A stretch of 64,000 bases of DNA. Origin: Cylindrotheca closterium. Lineage: Eukaryota > Bacillariophyta > Bacillariophyceae > Bacillariales > Bacillariaceae. Both the position numbers and the translations under genes were made by a program. The notes beneath the pieces are model-generated. The model was not told the DNA's origin. It did no database searches and saw only the letters and a list, made by a program, of their open reading frames with translations. Location: the NCBI GenBank assembly GCA_933822405.4, contig CAKOGP040001001.1, forward strand, positions 188,636-252,635, in the 5' to 3' direction. This document shows positions 33,501 to 43,600 of the stretch, one piece after another. Each line of letters opens with the position of its first letter. Positions within the stretch are counted from its first letter, which is position 1.

Positions 33501-33653
33501 TGCGCCGCCATCAGAGGATACGCTCCCTAGAGTGTGATCATCGTTGCTCGCATAGTCTAAGGAGTGTTTGGCTGCCTCCAATGTTTGAATACTTCTCATT
33601 CGAAGATTCTTGTGCCTCGCACGGAGCTTTTCGAGCCTTGATTCTTCCTTCAT
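27534..33653 (-). CDS. Coiled-coil, Ser/Asp-rich repeat protein with two C-terminal modules (family member D)
   Basis: Single exon, 2039 residues. SRLEKLRARHK near residue 5 matches the N-termini of the genes at 5873 and 12070. Coiled coil spans about 70-400. From about 400 to 1640 the protein is rich in Ser runs and carries eight or nine units of the type AEYEAYLNxMSxKxFYGDSS followed by Asp/Glu, separated by poly-Ser and DDYEVASS. Part of this region is a 654 bp higher-order DNA repeat. Two copies of the family module lie near 1812 and 1929, ending in LTLRCRE at the C-terminus. The Ser next to Asp/Glu clusters resemble casein kinase 2 sites, so heavy phosphorylation is plausible. There is no membrane segment or enzyme motif. 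Confidence 0.85.
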   Translation of the reverse strand: MKEESRLEKLRARHKNLRMRSIQTLEAAKHSLDYASNDDHTLGSVSSDGGAASAMQSPLGMRLPQHEYISLVEENKRLKEQLNAFQARQELSRKQYQQQAETIRKLREDFQSLTNNEIERVKKKLQEISEDKDDLQKSVHEDWQQREEEQQKELERLRQQLSKVQNELQIAKGKLKREEYHDWLDEWSRTTGKEAQQISRLLSGLEIRDPISQQRLHDLRSWLDRWTQIAENLENNKNIKEIRQRQRQEDENLVGDVRAHRRMSSMEFNGLKTETEQVIIKLQDLREQLDGTDDEVTMNDMEQQIEEQLERWDELERRMDEFSHPGFMLEANNDADKEVDDEPTRNGDTKKGKVRKFTRQDSTNSVREANLAKTNELAKSVDKVKSLLQEIQTKLSRRHPVMRQPSMISASPSSSSSSSSSSSSSSASSSSSGSSDEESRQEKSDWFAAHFQGQLGGEDEHPLLLDQNVEENNSGSEDYYPKTGIKVRTVFEFDKNDLSNIKKSTTSSGSVSDNSVLSSDSFLPFQPATLSSALYIEDVINSNKGFFSYSSLQASFSSFRDTFVGKEEEEVDFASEGEDTDYEVASTENPMQARYSDYHSSDKQAKDEVPSKDKTPRLANRSRKHSKGEELKLVEEMPPASASTQKGTGTSSSSSSSSSSSDSSSSSDAKPKRATEKADPKAVEYENYLNHISESRFYGDPNYDTLSDGGSDLNDAGVAKPLPLKSAALLLRASLNEAPMNLDDDFEVASSISSSSSSISNSSSSSSNSSSDSRSISSKSNVEKNDANSAVDAAKVAEYEAFLARKQNARFYGDRWSGAANKESRNPVDPQQVVKSNDENRDSSSSSSSSSISSSSSSSSSSSSSSSRSISQAGNDPKNDDAAKAAEYESYLKHMSKSQFYGDHNYDTASQDDESDFDIADSFEPLKSGLQKPLVLPSVSNWVDFSSSEDFSFGGSIDNMGGDASTVSDGAPPSPGFLKKPFNPWFDPARNSSSSSSSSSSSSSSSGTSSSSSSSSDDSENDSKPTNSNGDQLVVEYEAYLNRMSTKHFYADSSDDETDLAPMGLNALGSVELAAVTKTADVGTNADSVEAAERQAHLMQASINKVEAKVEDDYEVASSSSSSGTSSSSSSSSDDSENDSKPTNSNGDQLVVEYEAYLNRMSTKHFYGDSSDDDADLAPTGLNALGSVELAAVTKTADVGTNADSVEAAERQSHLMQALIYEVEANIEDDYEVASSSSSSSSSSSSSSNSSSKSNSTEQDTQPANSNVGKTAEYEAYLNEMSAKNFYGDSSDDDAELEADMMDPVKAPESVALLLRASVTKIDDDYEVASSTTTSNSSSSSSTSSSSSSSSDDSENDSKPTNSNGDQLAVEYEAYLNRMSTKHFYSDSSDDDADLAPTGLNALGSVELAAVTKTADVGTNTDSVEAAERQAHLMQASIYEVEANIEDDYEVASSSSSSSSSSSSSSNSSSNSNGTEQDTQPANSNVGKTAEYEAYLNEMSAKNFYGDSSDDDAELEADMMDPVKAPESVALLLRASVTKIDDDYEVASNDSSSSSSSTSSSSSSSSSSSSSSNSNLDASESADYETYLNDMSANLNDTPAILNDTSAKDFHSDGSESLRSLHHNHDGPEIEIQTKAQQVSMWLSTDDFQASFEQILKIGESAKVHDSDSSSSDEYNAYRNEALNELEEYAKDVEQRKSLTDAKSQKTTDSTEASELTDEPMHPSVEKQIKSLWYRTVDSSDSSSSSESASSSDFGKSTSFRDSTELLHTEENPNLPENEQDSSVYEEASERSESGHEVASQTSLEEASDQNTSSMHIILSNQHTDRSVDLYVPISSNLTVFDSIYDSEKTLAAGVRKWKKSLAKLVKAGSHEISCRIFESNGIQSLSVEEMKQTSTQDLVNLMSKPIETIMLALQCKEKKIATRSLSAKEFRVRVINELSGVYRDLRVSASKDLNIFDTVYQNDVVISGNVRLWPQDTAAMVTSGTHEIQCLLEHEDKKHSRVFSISELKAVSTAELAGIVAEIDDPLRLTLRCREVVT
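29041..30348. repeat. 654 bp higher-order coding repeat
   Basis: The sequence beginning at 29041 (GTTACAGACGCTCG) recurs at 29695, an offset of 654 bp or 218 codons. Each unit encodes two of the EYEAYLN units plus poly-Ser. Further partial copies extend to about 30680. The high identity suggests recent unequal exchange. Confidence 0.75.
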
Positions 33654-34217
33654 GATTGTCGTATGTTATGTTGCTTCTTGAACTTATATTGTCTCGTTGA
33701 TTTCTGATTCAGGCGATTGGTTATTGATTCAGATGATTATTGATTGATTGTTTTTCAGGTAACGAATCCAAAGTTCAACTCGGAAGAAAATCACCGCATG
33801 CAGGCACAACTTTTATTAACGTCTTGTTGTGGCTAGTAAGAAGTTGTCAGAATAGGAAGGTGCTGTAGAGCGGTCCAGATGATTTGTTTGGTATTATTGC
33901 TCGATCTCGCTATCGTGCTGTCTAATAGCTGGCACTCAACGCTTGCAATAGTGACCAAGCATCGAGGTACTGAAACAGATTCGGAAGCTGAATAAGATGC
34001 TCTTCGTGTTTGGCACGTGTAGATATGTCGCATAAGACACGTTTTGGCATGCTGATTGAAAACGATCACTTTATCGACAACCAATCAAAACTGATGGAAA
34101 TTTTCGCCAAAACAGATGACGAAATGTGGTATCCACAATTTAGATTCCGCGTCGTGTGTGTGCAAAACCAACATCGACCCAAAGCTTGTCCGACCATCAA
34201 GGATCAACCTCAACACC
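33654..34217. other. Divergent intergenic region
   Basis: Lies between gene D (minus) and the gene at 34218 (plus) and should hold both promoters. GATTGATT-type simple sequence occurs near 33690-33760. No specific element is recognised. Confidence 0.45.
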
Positions 34218-36575
34218 ATGAAATCACTATCAATGCAGCTGGCGTGTCTTTGTGTCTTGACATGGACACCAACAAATCAAGGATTTCTTCCTGCTGGCCA
34301 TCATGACTATTATTCTTCTCGGAGTCATTCCACCACCACAGCCGTGTCCCGATCATCAACTCCCTTGTATTATGTATCCAAAGGGTTCAACGACATTGAT
34401 ATTGATGATGTTTTGGCTCAAACTGAACAAGCGCTCATGCTCGCCCAAGACAACCTTTCCTCCTCGGACTCCTCTTCGATAGAAAGGGAACTTTCTAATA
34501 TTTCAAAAATGCAAAAGGAACTGGGAAATGACAATCATAGCAAATCCATGAAGAAGAAAAAAACAAATGTGAAATCACAGACTATTGCTTCACCCAAGGC
34601 TTCTTCTCAATCAATATTTGGCAATTGGGTCCAAAAGGCAACACACAAAATGAAACCAGCCAACGCAACCGCCGATCAAAAAGAAGTAAAGAAGGAAGAG
34701 TCGGCAAAAGCCAAGCACCAGAGCACGGTCATCAAGGAGAATTTCCACAAGAAATTCCAGCAAGCCTCTCATTCAGCTGGCAAGGTCATTCAAGACGGCT
34801 TGGAATCCAAAGAACTAGACGATCTAAAGAAAAAGGCGACGAAGACAATCATGGATAGCATTTCGAAACACAAGAACAAGAAGACGAACAAACTTATTGA
34901 CGTCTCGGATCGAGATATTGACATTACAGATGTTCTTGCAGAAGCCGAAGCTGCACTGCTTGCTGCCGAGTCAATGGAACTGACATTGCCAGCCAAGAAG
35001 GACGAGGAGAAGAAGCCAAAGGCAAAGACCAGCTTTTTCTCATCGATGGTAACCTCAAAGGAAAGTACCAAAGTTGATAAGAAGAAGAACAAACTCATTG
35101 ACATCTCGGATCGTGATATTGACATTACAGATGTTCTTGCAGAAGCCGAAGCTGCACTGCTTGCTGCCGAGTCAAAGGAATCGGCATTGCCAGCCAAGAA
35201 GGACGAGGAGAAGAAGCCAAAGGCAAAGACCAGCTTTTTCTCATCGATAGTAACCTCAAAGGAAAGTACCAAAGTTGATAAGAAGAAGAACAAACTCATT
35301 GACATCTCGGATCGTGATATTGACATTACAGATGTTCTTGCAGAAGCTGAAGCTGCACTGCTTGCTGCCGAGTCAAAGGAATCGGCATTGCCGGCCAAAA
35401 AAGACGAGGAGAAGAGACCAAAGGCAAAGACCAGCTTTTTCTCATCGAAAGTAACCTCAAAGGAAAGTACCAAAGTTGACACAACAAATGGTAACGTGAA
35501 TGACGTTGTGGGAGAAGCAATGGCTTCAATGTCCGAAACGATACCTGAGAAAACACCACCAATAAAAAAAGAACCAAAGCAGCAATCAGGAAAGAACTTC
35601 AAAGGCCCACCAGAAATGATTGACATCAGTGACCGTGAAACTGACATTTCTAATGTCATGGCCGAAGCTGAGGCAGCCTTGATGCGTGCAGAAAGTGCCA
35701 ATGCGGCATTGTCCACTTCTGTTCCTGAAGCCGCTACGGAAGCTGTTCTACCTCCACACTCCACAAAGGATGGATCCATGCTGTCACAAAAGTGGAGTGA
35801 CAGCATCATAGCAGCACTAAATCAGTGGAATGAAGGTGCAGCTCCCATTCGAAAATCGAACCGTGCCATCCTGCTCTACAATATGGTGCAGTTCATGATA
35901 GTACACAGGGACTTGGTGGCTGCGGCGGTTACACAAAGTGCAATGTTCATGCAATCGCAAAATCATCGCCTGAGTCCGATTCGTAAGAAGAATCGATCCA
36001 ATGTGGCCCACACAACTGTCCAATTTGCAGTCTTGCATAAGATATTGGTGATTGAGGCCGCTCAGGCAGCTATGAAGTTTGCTCAAAATCAGAACCAGAA
36101 AATTAGACCCATTCGCAAGGCCAATCGTGATGCCCTTGTTCGTACCTTTGTCCAGTCTATTCTGCTGCACAAGATTCTCGCTATTGGCGCACGACATGGT
36201 ATTGCCAGTTGGGTTCGTGCCCAGAATGCATGGATGGCACCCATCCGGGTCAAGAACCGACAGAATTTGACTCACAGCTTGTCTCGTTTCCTTCTACTCC
36301 AACGTCATCTCTTTCGATATGCAAAAGCAAATCTTGCAGTTTGGTGGTCGCTGGAATCCAAACGCATGGCAGCCAACCGGGGCATCAATCGTGACATTAT
36401 ATCTCATGACTTGGTAGAGGCCATGAAGGTACAGAAGAATTTCCATCAAGGGCTCCGGGCTGCTCCCTCCAACCTGAGCGCCATTTTATCAAGAGTGCTA
36501 GCAATTCTACTGGAGCAAATCAAGGAAGATGCACAGCCATCTACTCCAGAATCTGTCTTGGAGAGCACATTCTAA
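34218..36575 (+). CDS. Two-repeat protein with possible plastid-targeting pre-sequence
   Basis: 785 residues from the ATG at 34218. An in-frame ATG at 34116 would add 34 residues, but the later start places a short hydrophobic segment (SMQLACLCVLTW) at the N-terminus followed by NQG-FLP, which resembles the diatom plastid cleavage motif with Phe at +1. The middle has a 67-residue unit of the type LIDISDRDIDITDVLAEAEAALLAAES repeated three times at exactly 201 bp, plus two degenerate copies. The C-terminal third has five ~37-residue units of the type PIRKxNRxxLxxxxVQFxxLHK, predicted helical and basic. No family is recognised. The repeats suggest binding surfaces; plastid location is inference. 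Confidence 0.7.
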   Translation: MKSLSMQLACLCVLTWTPTNQGFLPAGHHDYYSSRSHSTTTAVSRSSTPLYYVSKGFNDIDIDDVLAQTEQALMLAQDNLSSSDSSSIERELSNISKMQKELGNDNHSKSMKKKKTNVKSQTIASPKASSQSIFGNWVQKATHKMKPANATADQKEVKKEESAKAKHQSTVIKENFHKKFQQASHSAGKVIQDGLESKELDDLKKKATKTIMDSISKHKNKKTNKLIDVSDRDIDITDVLAEAEAALLAAESMELTLPAKKDEEKKPKAKTSFFSSMVTSKESTKVDKKKNKLIDISDRDIDITDVLAEAEAALLAAESKESALPAKKDEEKKPKAKTSFFSSIVTSKESTKVDKKKNKLIDISDRDIDITDVLAEAEAALLAAESKESALPAKKDEEKRPKAKTSFFSSKVTSKESTKVDTTNGNVNDVVGEAMASMSETIPEKTPPIKKEPKQQSGKNFKGPPEMIDISDRETDISNVMAEAEAALMRAESANAALSTSVPEAATEAVLPPHSTKDGSMLSQKWSDSIIAALNQWNEGAAPIRKSNRAILLYNMVQFMIVHRDLVAAAVTQSAMFMQSQNHRLSPIRKKNRSNVAHTTVQFAVLHKILVIEAAQAAMKFAQNQNQKIRPIRKANRDALVRTFVQSILLHKILAIGARHGIASWVRAQNAWMAPIRVKNRQNLTHSLSRFLLLQRHLFRYAKANLAVWWSLESKRMAANRGINRDIISHDLVEAMKVQKNFHQGLRAAPSNLSAILSRVLAILLEQIKEDAQPSTPESVLESTF
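34887..35489. repeat. 201 bp coding tandem repeat, 3 units
   Basis: Units start at 34887, 35088 and 35289, an exact 201 bp period. Each encodes 67 residues with DISDRDIDITDVLAEAEA. The third unit diverges at its 3' end. Confidence 0.9.
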
Positions 36576-37687
36576 GAAGCACCAAGAATAACACAGCAAC
36601 CAAGCTACTATAGTTAGCCGTATGCACTTTGTGAGGGGCCAGGACCTACCGATTAGACACGTCATCTGCCGAAGGGGGCGTCCGAAAACAAATCTATAAT
36701 CGGTTTGCCACATGCCATGCTATTCCTCCCTCGAATGAGGATGTAATCAACGAACCCGTCAGTCACCAGCAGAACACTACCGGTATAAGCCCAACTTCAC
36801 TGCGATTTGACATTGCCGTTTTGCTCTCTTGAACTACAAATATATAGTTGTAGTTAGAAGTATAAAATTAGGTAGAAGTATATTTTATCTTAGTGCTTCT
36901 GGTGACTCAATGCCTATTATACCGCAATATAATTTGATCAGTAGTGTAGTGCGGCGTTGATTGATTGATTGATTCATTGATTCATTCATTCATTCGAACC
37001 AGTCGAACTTGGTTGTTAATCATATCAAGATATATTATCTTACTATGATCGATGCATCCACCGTCGGCATATACTTCCCATTACATTCAATAAGCTATCA
37101 CACTGTGTGAAAGGTGCCAATATTGAATATTTCAAAGCTTGTCATTCGTTTTACTTTAGCAGACATGGCAAAATGGACATGATGGATTCCTAGATAATGA
37201 TGGAGACGAGGAACTCCGTTGGGAGTTGGTTTGGCCAATTGCGCTTGGTAACATCAGTAGTGCTGGGAATCAATCCACAAGCCCCATGAACAAAAGTCCT
37301 GGTTGTAGGATGAATGCCATGGTGGACGTGGATTTGCGAAGCCAGTATTTTTTATACATTTCAATTGGGTGGAATTCTATGGCAGGTATCGGCTAGCTCA
37401 AAATTATTGAATGTCGAAACTAACAATCAGTCTGGATCTTTCACACAATTGCTCGCGAAGTCATGACCAAAGAGGCTATATATATACACAGTAGAGTATC
37501 TCTCTTTTTCACACATAAAATTGGAAGATCGCCAAAACAAATTCATCAGACGAAAGATGAGAACATGATTGAAAGACTATACTGGCGCCCCACTTCAATT
37601 TTCTTTTACTGTTGTTTGTTTTTACATTTTTTTCTATTGAGTACTAGGAAGCACATTGCGATCACAATGGCGGTGGACACTTGCAGA
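36576..37687. other. Convergent intergenic region with simple repeats
   Basis: 1.1 kb between the 3' ends of two genes. It contains an ATTG/ATTC tetranucleotide run at 36957-36995. No frame or RNA gene is supported. Confidence 0.5.
36957..36995. repeat. ATTG/ATTC microsatellite
   Basis: About ten tandem 4 bp units, first ATTG then ATTC. Non-coding. Confidence 0.85.
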
Positions 37688-40600
37688 TCAAGCGCCGCCG
37701 TCGTCTGGATCTCCGCCAAACAGTGATTGAATCGTGAAGTGCTTCAAGCGATCCTGCAGAGTAACTTCCATTTCTGCCTTCTGTTCTCGTAACTTTTCAG
37801 ATTTGCTGCTTTTGATAGAACCTGACTCACTTTTATCATCAGAATCGAACTCTTCTTGATCCGTCTTCCCTGACTTTGCAGCCTGTGCTTGCGGCTTTTG
37901 TACCCACGTAGACTCAGAAAATTCTCCCCTCTCCTCTTCCTCAGTTGATGAATCTGAAACGTCTTCCCCATTCTCTTCCTCAGTCGTTGAATCTGAAACA
38001 TCTTGTTCCTGCTGGTCAGCGCCATCCGCCAGCTCATTTTCTTGCTCCCGCTGTTTCTTCTCCTTCAACTTTGAAATTTCGTTCCTCGCCGCTTGGAGCT
38101 TGGTCACTAGTGCTTCGGTGGCTTTGTTGGATTGCTTAAGGTTTACCAACTCTCTAGCTTTCAAAGCCTTCAGTTCTTCAGCTGTTCGTTCCGCCAATGC
38201 CCGTTGCTCCTGCAGCTCCCTTTGGATTGCGACTGGGACTTCACCCGAGTTATCGACATGAGGATTTGAGTGCTTCGGACCTATCTGCTTGTTTCCACTT
38301 CGCAGCAACGCCAGCTCTTTCTCAAGGGCTTCATTTTTCTCCAGATTAGCTTTTTCACGTGACTTTGCTTCGTTCAGGTCCGCTGTTGTTCGTGCAAGGA
38401 GTTCCTTCAAATCGTGCACTTCTTTCACCAGCTGCTTTTTCTCTTCAACCACTTCTTCATTGCTCTTTCGAATCTTTTGCAGATTCGAAATCTCACGTTG
38501 AATTTCAAGTTCTAGATCTGCCTTGATGTGCTCAATGGATTCGCGCTGTTTCTTAACTTTGGATTGCTCGTTCTGCAGTCGTTTCACTTCTTTCTGTAGT
38601 GCCACAATATTATCGTATTCGTTGGAAGACATTTCAGGCTCCTCTTCAACACTTTCGAGCTGCCTGCCAATGTGTGCTTTGAGTGCTTGTTTCAGATCCA
38701 ACCTTAGCTGAATTGCTATGTTTTTCGCTTTTTCCAACTGGCTTTCCAATCGTTCGTTCTCTTCGACAAGTTCTGCAATCTCACTTTCTACTTCTGCCTT
38801 CAGGTCAGCCTTGAGTCCACGAACAATTTCCATCTGCTTCTTGATTGTTCCTCTCATTTTCTTCTGTTCTGCCGCCAGTTTGTCATTTTCCTGCTTGATT
38901 TTGTCCATTTCCTTCTCCTTCGAACCCAGCTGCTGTTCTAACTCTTCAATATGGTGATCAGTATCAGCGTCCCCCCCACCCATAATTTCTCTTTCAGTCT
39001 TCAATTTTGCAACGAGTTTCCTTTGATCACTCAACTGCTGTTCTAAAGAGGACTTGGCATTACTTAGACGCTCGTTCTTCTCTTTGATTTCTGCAATCTC
39101 GCGCCCTAAGATTACTGCTTTTGATAATTCAGGTTGAACCTGGTCCAATCGAGATTCAAGTTCTTGAAGGGATGCATTTTGACTTGCCAGTTGCGTTTCG
39201 ATCTCACTTTTCTCTGCCTCCAACTGGGATATTTTCTGATTGAGCTGGATAGAGGTGTTGGTATCTGTTGATTCCCTTTGTTGGATGTCTTCCTTTAGCT
39301 GCTTCATGGTCGCTTTTGCTTCCGCTAGTTGTCTTTCCAATGATGACTTCTCATCAGCATCCCCACCCATAATTTCTATTTCAGCCTTCAATTTTGCAAC
39401 GAGTTTTCTTTGCTCACCCAGCTGCTGTTCTAAAGAGGACTTGGTATCAGCCAGGCGCTCGTTCTCCTCTTTGATTTCTGCAATCTCGCGGCCTAAAGTT
39501 GCTGCTTTTGATAGTTCAGGTTGAACCTTGTCCAATCGAGATTCAAGATCTTGAAGGGATGCCTTTTGACTTGCCAGTTGCATTTCGACCTCACTTTTCT
39601 CTGCCTCCAACTGGGATATTTTCTGTTTGAGCTGGATAGATGTGTTGATGTCTGTAGATTCTTTTTGCTGACGCTCTTCTTCTGAACGCTTGATAGACTT
39701 TTTCGCTTCTTTTAGCTGTCCTTCCAATGATGACTTCTCGCCATCAAGTCGTTGGTTCTCTTCCAGGAGTGCAAAATACTCGCGACTCAGTGTGTCTGCC
39801 TTAGATGCCTTGACCTGCATGCGCTCGAGCTCTGATTCAAGGTCTCCAAGGACCTTGTTCTTGCTTCTCAACTTTGCCTCTATTGCAGCTTTTTCTGACT
39901 CCAGGTGCACTATTGTGCGATTGAGCATGCTCGTTTCCTCAAGCTTCTGTGTTTCCTTAAGTTGAAGCTGTTGTTCCAAATCAATGACGGCCGCCGTTGT
40001 TTCCTTCAACTTTTCTTCAAGCGTAACCTTTGAATCATTCAATCGCTGGTTTTCTCCCTTGAGTACAGCATTTTCGTCACTCAATACATCTGCTGTGGAT
40101 AGTTCAGCCTCCATTCGTTCCAGCTGTGATTCCGAATCTCTAAGAAGTTTGTCTTTGCTTGTCAGCTGCGTTTCGGCAGCGACCTTTTCTTTACTCAAAT
40201 TTGCCAAGCTATGATTGAGAGTAGTGATCTTGGCGGAAAGTTCAGTTTCAATATTTTGAAGCTTCTGCTCGAAACGATCGGATTTTGTCTTTGTCTGCCT
40301 CAGCTGCTGTTCCAAAGATGACTTCTCTCCATTCAATTGCTCATTTTCCCTTTTCAGTGCCGTGATATCTTGGCGCAAAGCTTTTGCGTTAGATAGTTCA
40401 GGTTGCAATCGCTGCAGCCGCGACTCTAGACCTTGAAGTGTTTCATTCTTGCTTGTCAGCTTTGCTGCAATTGCTGCCTTTTCCGACTCCAAGTCTTCGA
40501 TCTTGTGATTGAGGAGACTCGCTTCATTTGACCGTTCTGAATCCTTCACATGCAATTGTCTTTCAAATTCTGTCATTGACTTTAATGCTTCCTTCAGATG

Positions 40601-43600
40601 CTCTTCCAAAAGAGACTTTGCGTCGCTCAAGCCATCATTTTCTTTTTTAAGCACAGCGATCTCGCGACTCAACGTATCGGCTCTGGTAAGTGCCGGTTGC
40701 AATTGCTGTAGTCTTGATTCCAGATCTCGGAGCACATCGTTCTTGGTTTTTAGCTGCGTCTCAATTGTAGCCTTTTCAGATTCCAAATGATCGATCTTTC
40801 GGTTGAATAGGCGAGCTTCGTTTGCTTTTTCTGTCTCTTTAATCTGGAGTTGTCTTTCCAAATCCCTGACCAGTGCTGCTTTGGCGGTCAAGTCCTTCTC
40901 CAATGAAGATTTTTCGGCACTCATTCGCTGAAAATCGCTTTGAAGAACACTTATCTCGCGACTCATCGCTGCTGCTCGGGATAGCTCAGGTTGCATTCGT
41001 TCCAGTCGGGACTCTAGGTCTAGAAGCACTGAATTCTTGCTGGAAAGCTGTCTCTCAATCGCTGACTTTTCTGATTCCACAAGAGCCAGTTGCTGCTTGA
41101 GGAGCATGGCTTCGTTTGACTGCTGTGACGTCGCTGTTTGAAGCCTCCCTTCCAAACTTGAAAGTGCTTTTGTTGTTTTATTTAATTGCACTTCCAACGA
41201 GGATTTTGCATCGTTCAAGCGCTGGTTTTCTCCTCTGAGCATAGATACTTCCCGACCCAAATCATCTGCTCTTGCTGCATCTGGTTTCATGCGATCTAGT
41301 CGTGACTCGAGATCATGAAGGATTTCATTCTTGCTTGTCAGCTGTGTTTCTATGGCTCGCTTTTCTGATTCCAGGAGGGCAATTTGGTGATTCAACAGGC
41401 TAGTTGCATTGCTTTCTTGAGATTTCTCCATATAGAGCTGCCGTTCCAAATTGACAACAGCCATCTTCGCCTCACGCAGCTCTCCTTCCATAAAGGATTT
41501 TTCACTCTTCAAAGCTGCGACCTCTTCCAAAGCAGAATTGCGTCTGGTATGCTGGTAGGCTAATGCTTCTACTTCAGATTGCAACCTCTTCGCTTTCGCG
41601 GCCTCATCGTGCATCAGCGCCTCAACAGCGCCTTTTTCATCCCGAATACGCTGACTTTCCACCTTCCAAAACGTCACCTCTTGTTCCATCGAATTCCTAT
41701 GAAAATCATTTTGCTTTTCTGGTGATTGTCCAAGGGCTAGCGAAAGCAGTCGCTGGTTTTCAGATTTGAGTTGTGCTACTTCGTGCTGAGTAGAGGAGTT
41801 CACGTGGACACCGTTCGAGGTGTCCTGATAGCCTTGCTGATACCGAGACGGTTCTGCAAGTTGGCGTGATTGATTCAACCCCAAGATATTGGCACCCGCC
41901 AGTGTTCTGGACTCGCGACTCTTCGCTTCATCCAAAGAAGACCGAACGTTTTGTAAAAGTACCTCGTGGATCTTTGCATCCTTCTGAAGTCGCTCCTTTT
42001 CGACGACATGCCCATCTATCTCGCGTTGTCTCTTCCCCAACTCTTCTTTGAGTTTTCCAATCTCTTGATTCAGTTGGTTTTCGCGACTGAAGATTGAAGT
42101 CATCGAAATTTCTCTCTGGCGTTGCTTTTCAGCGTGAAGATCCAGCTCTTTTTTCATCTTGTCTATTTGTTCGGTCTTTTCTCTCAGCTCCTTCACAAGT
42201 TTTTCACACATCTCGTTGGATTCTCTCAGCGTTAACATTTCGCGGCTGGCGGCCTCTTCTAGTTCTTTCTCCTTTGCAAGTATCTGCGCTTCCAATTGAT
42301 CGATTTGCCCTTGCGATTTGTTTGGCATTGACTGCTGTTGCACAATGGATTCGACTTCTTCCTTGTGCTTGGTTCGTAGATGATCGAGGGAGCGCTCTGC
42401 CATGTTCAAGTCTTTCTTGAGCTTCTCGACTTCAGATCCTGCAAGGGCATTTTCGGTTTCGATTTGTTCCTTTTCAGTGCGCAACACGTTTCTCTCTTCT
42501 TTCACCTTTTCTATTTCTGCCTTGAGGACCCTCACCTCACCCTTAAAAAAAGTAATATTCTTCATATCACGTTCTTTGTCATGTTTCCATTCAGCTTCGC
42601 AAGTTTCGAAGTCGGATTGAAGTGTGTCTCTAGCAGTGACTAGTTCATTCTTTTCTTTTACGGCATCGTTGAAATCCTCTTGCAGTGCTTCTATTTGACT
42701 TTTCAAAGCATCCATTTCTTGCAAATGAGACTCCTTTAGATGGAGGAGCTCTTGCCGATCACTACTTATCGCCTCAATTTCCTCCTGCTGCTCTTCTATC
42801 CTTGCGACTAAGGATTCGACTTGCTGCATTGAATCTGTGAAAATCAAAGTACTTTCCGCTTTGATTTCGCTGACTTTAACGGAGAGAACAGCATTTTGTG
42901 CTTCCAACACCTCTTTCTCGTCCAAAAGATTATGTTTCTCCTGGACCGTGGCATCGAGCTCCTGTCCTTGTGTTGCGATATGATCGTTCAGCTCAGCGAT
43001 GTTATCTTCAAGCTTCTCCGACTCTTCGACATAAAGTTCCAGGTCCCTTTGCGCAACTTCAAGCAAACTCTCCAGTTCCTTGACTTCTTCTATATATTCC
43101 ACCAATAATTCTACTTTTTCATGTTCACCCATGGTTGCCAAGTCAGTGCGCAGGACACGTCCTTGGCTGTGTTGTGATGATTCCCCATGCTTGTCGTCCA
43201 CTTCTGACGACTCGAGGGTTTGTTCCACTACAACGATGCTCCTAGATGTAGTGTAATTGTTGCCTGAATGATTTGGTGCTTCTTCAATGTCGGCTAATGC
43301 TTCGCCATCAATCGCGCCAGCTACTTCTTCGTCAGCAGCATCGGTTCCCGACCTCATCATCGTCATGTTTTCCTCACCATCAATCACGCCGGTTACGTCT
43401 CTGTCAGCAGCTTCGGGTACCGACCTCATCATCTTCAATTCTTCTTCACCCACAATCGCGCCGGCTACTTCTTCGTCAGCAGCATCGGGTGCAGACCCCA
43501 TCATCCTCAATTCTTCTTCAAAAATACGAAGGATATCATCGTTGAACTGGTGTTCAGGAGACGATTTCCTTACATCAGCTATCAGTTGAAGGGCAAGCTC

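Noticed and set aside
27534..33653. Silica-associated (silaffin-like) protein
   Set aside because: Ser-rich and acidic sequence is suggestive, but there is no signal peptide and no Lys-rich silaffin motif, and the protein is mostly coiled coil at its N-terminus.
34790..35809. 339-codon minus-strand frame
   Set aside because: It is antisense to the 201 bp coding repeats; its length follows from the repeat composition, and the sense frame has the coherent protein.
36576..37687. Possible tRNA or other RNA gene in gene-poor DNA
   Set aside because: I looked for tRNA B-box-like sequence here and in other gaps and found no convincing cloverleaf.
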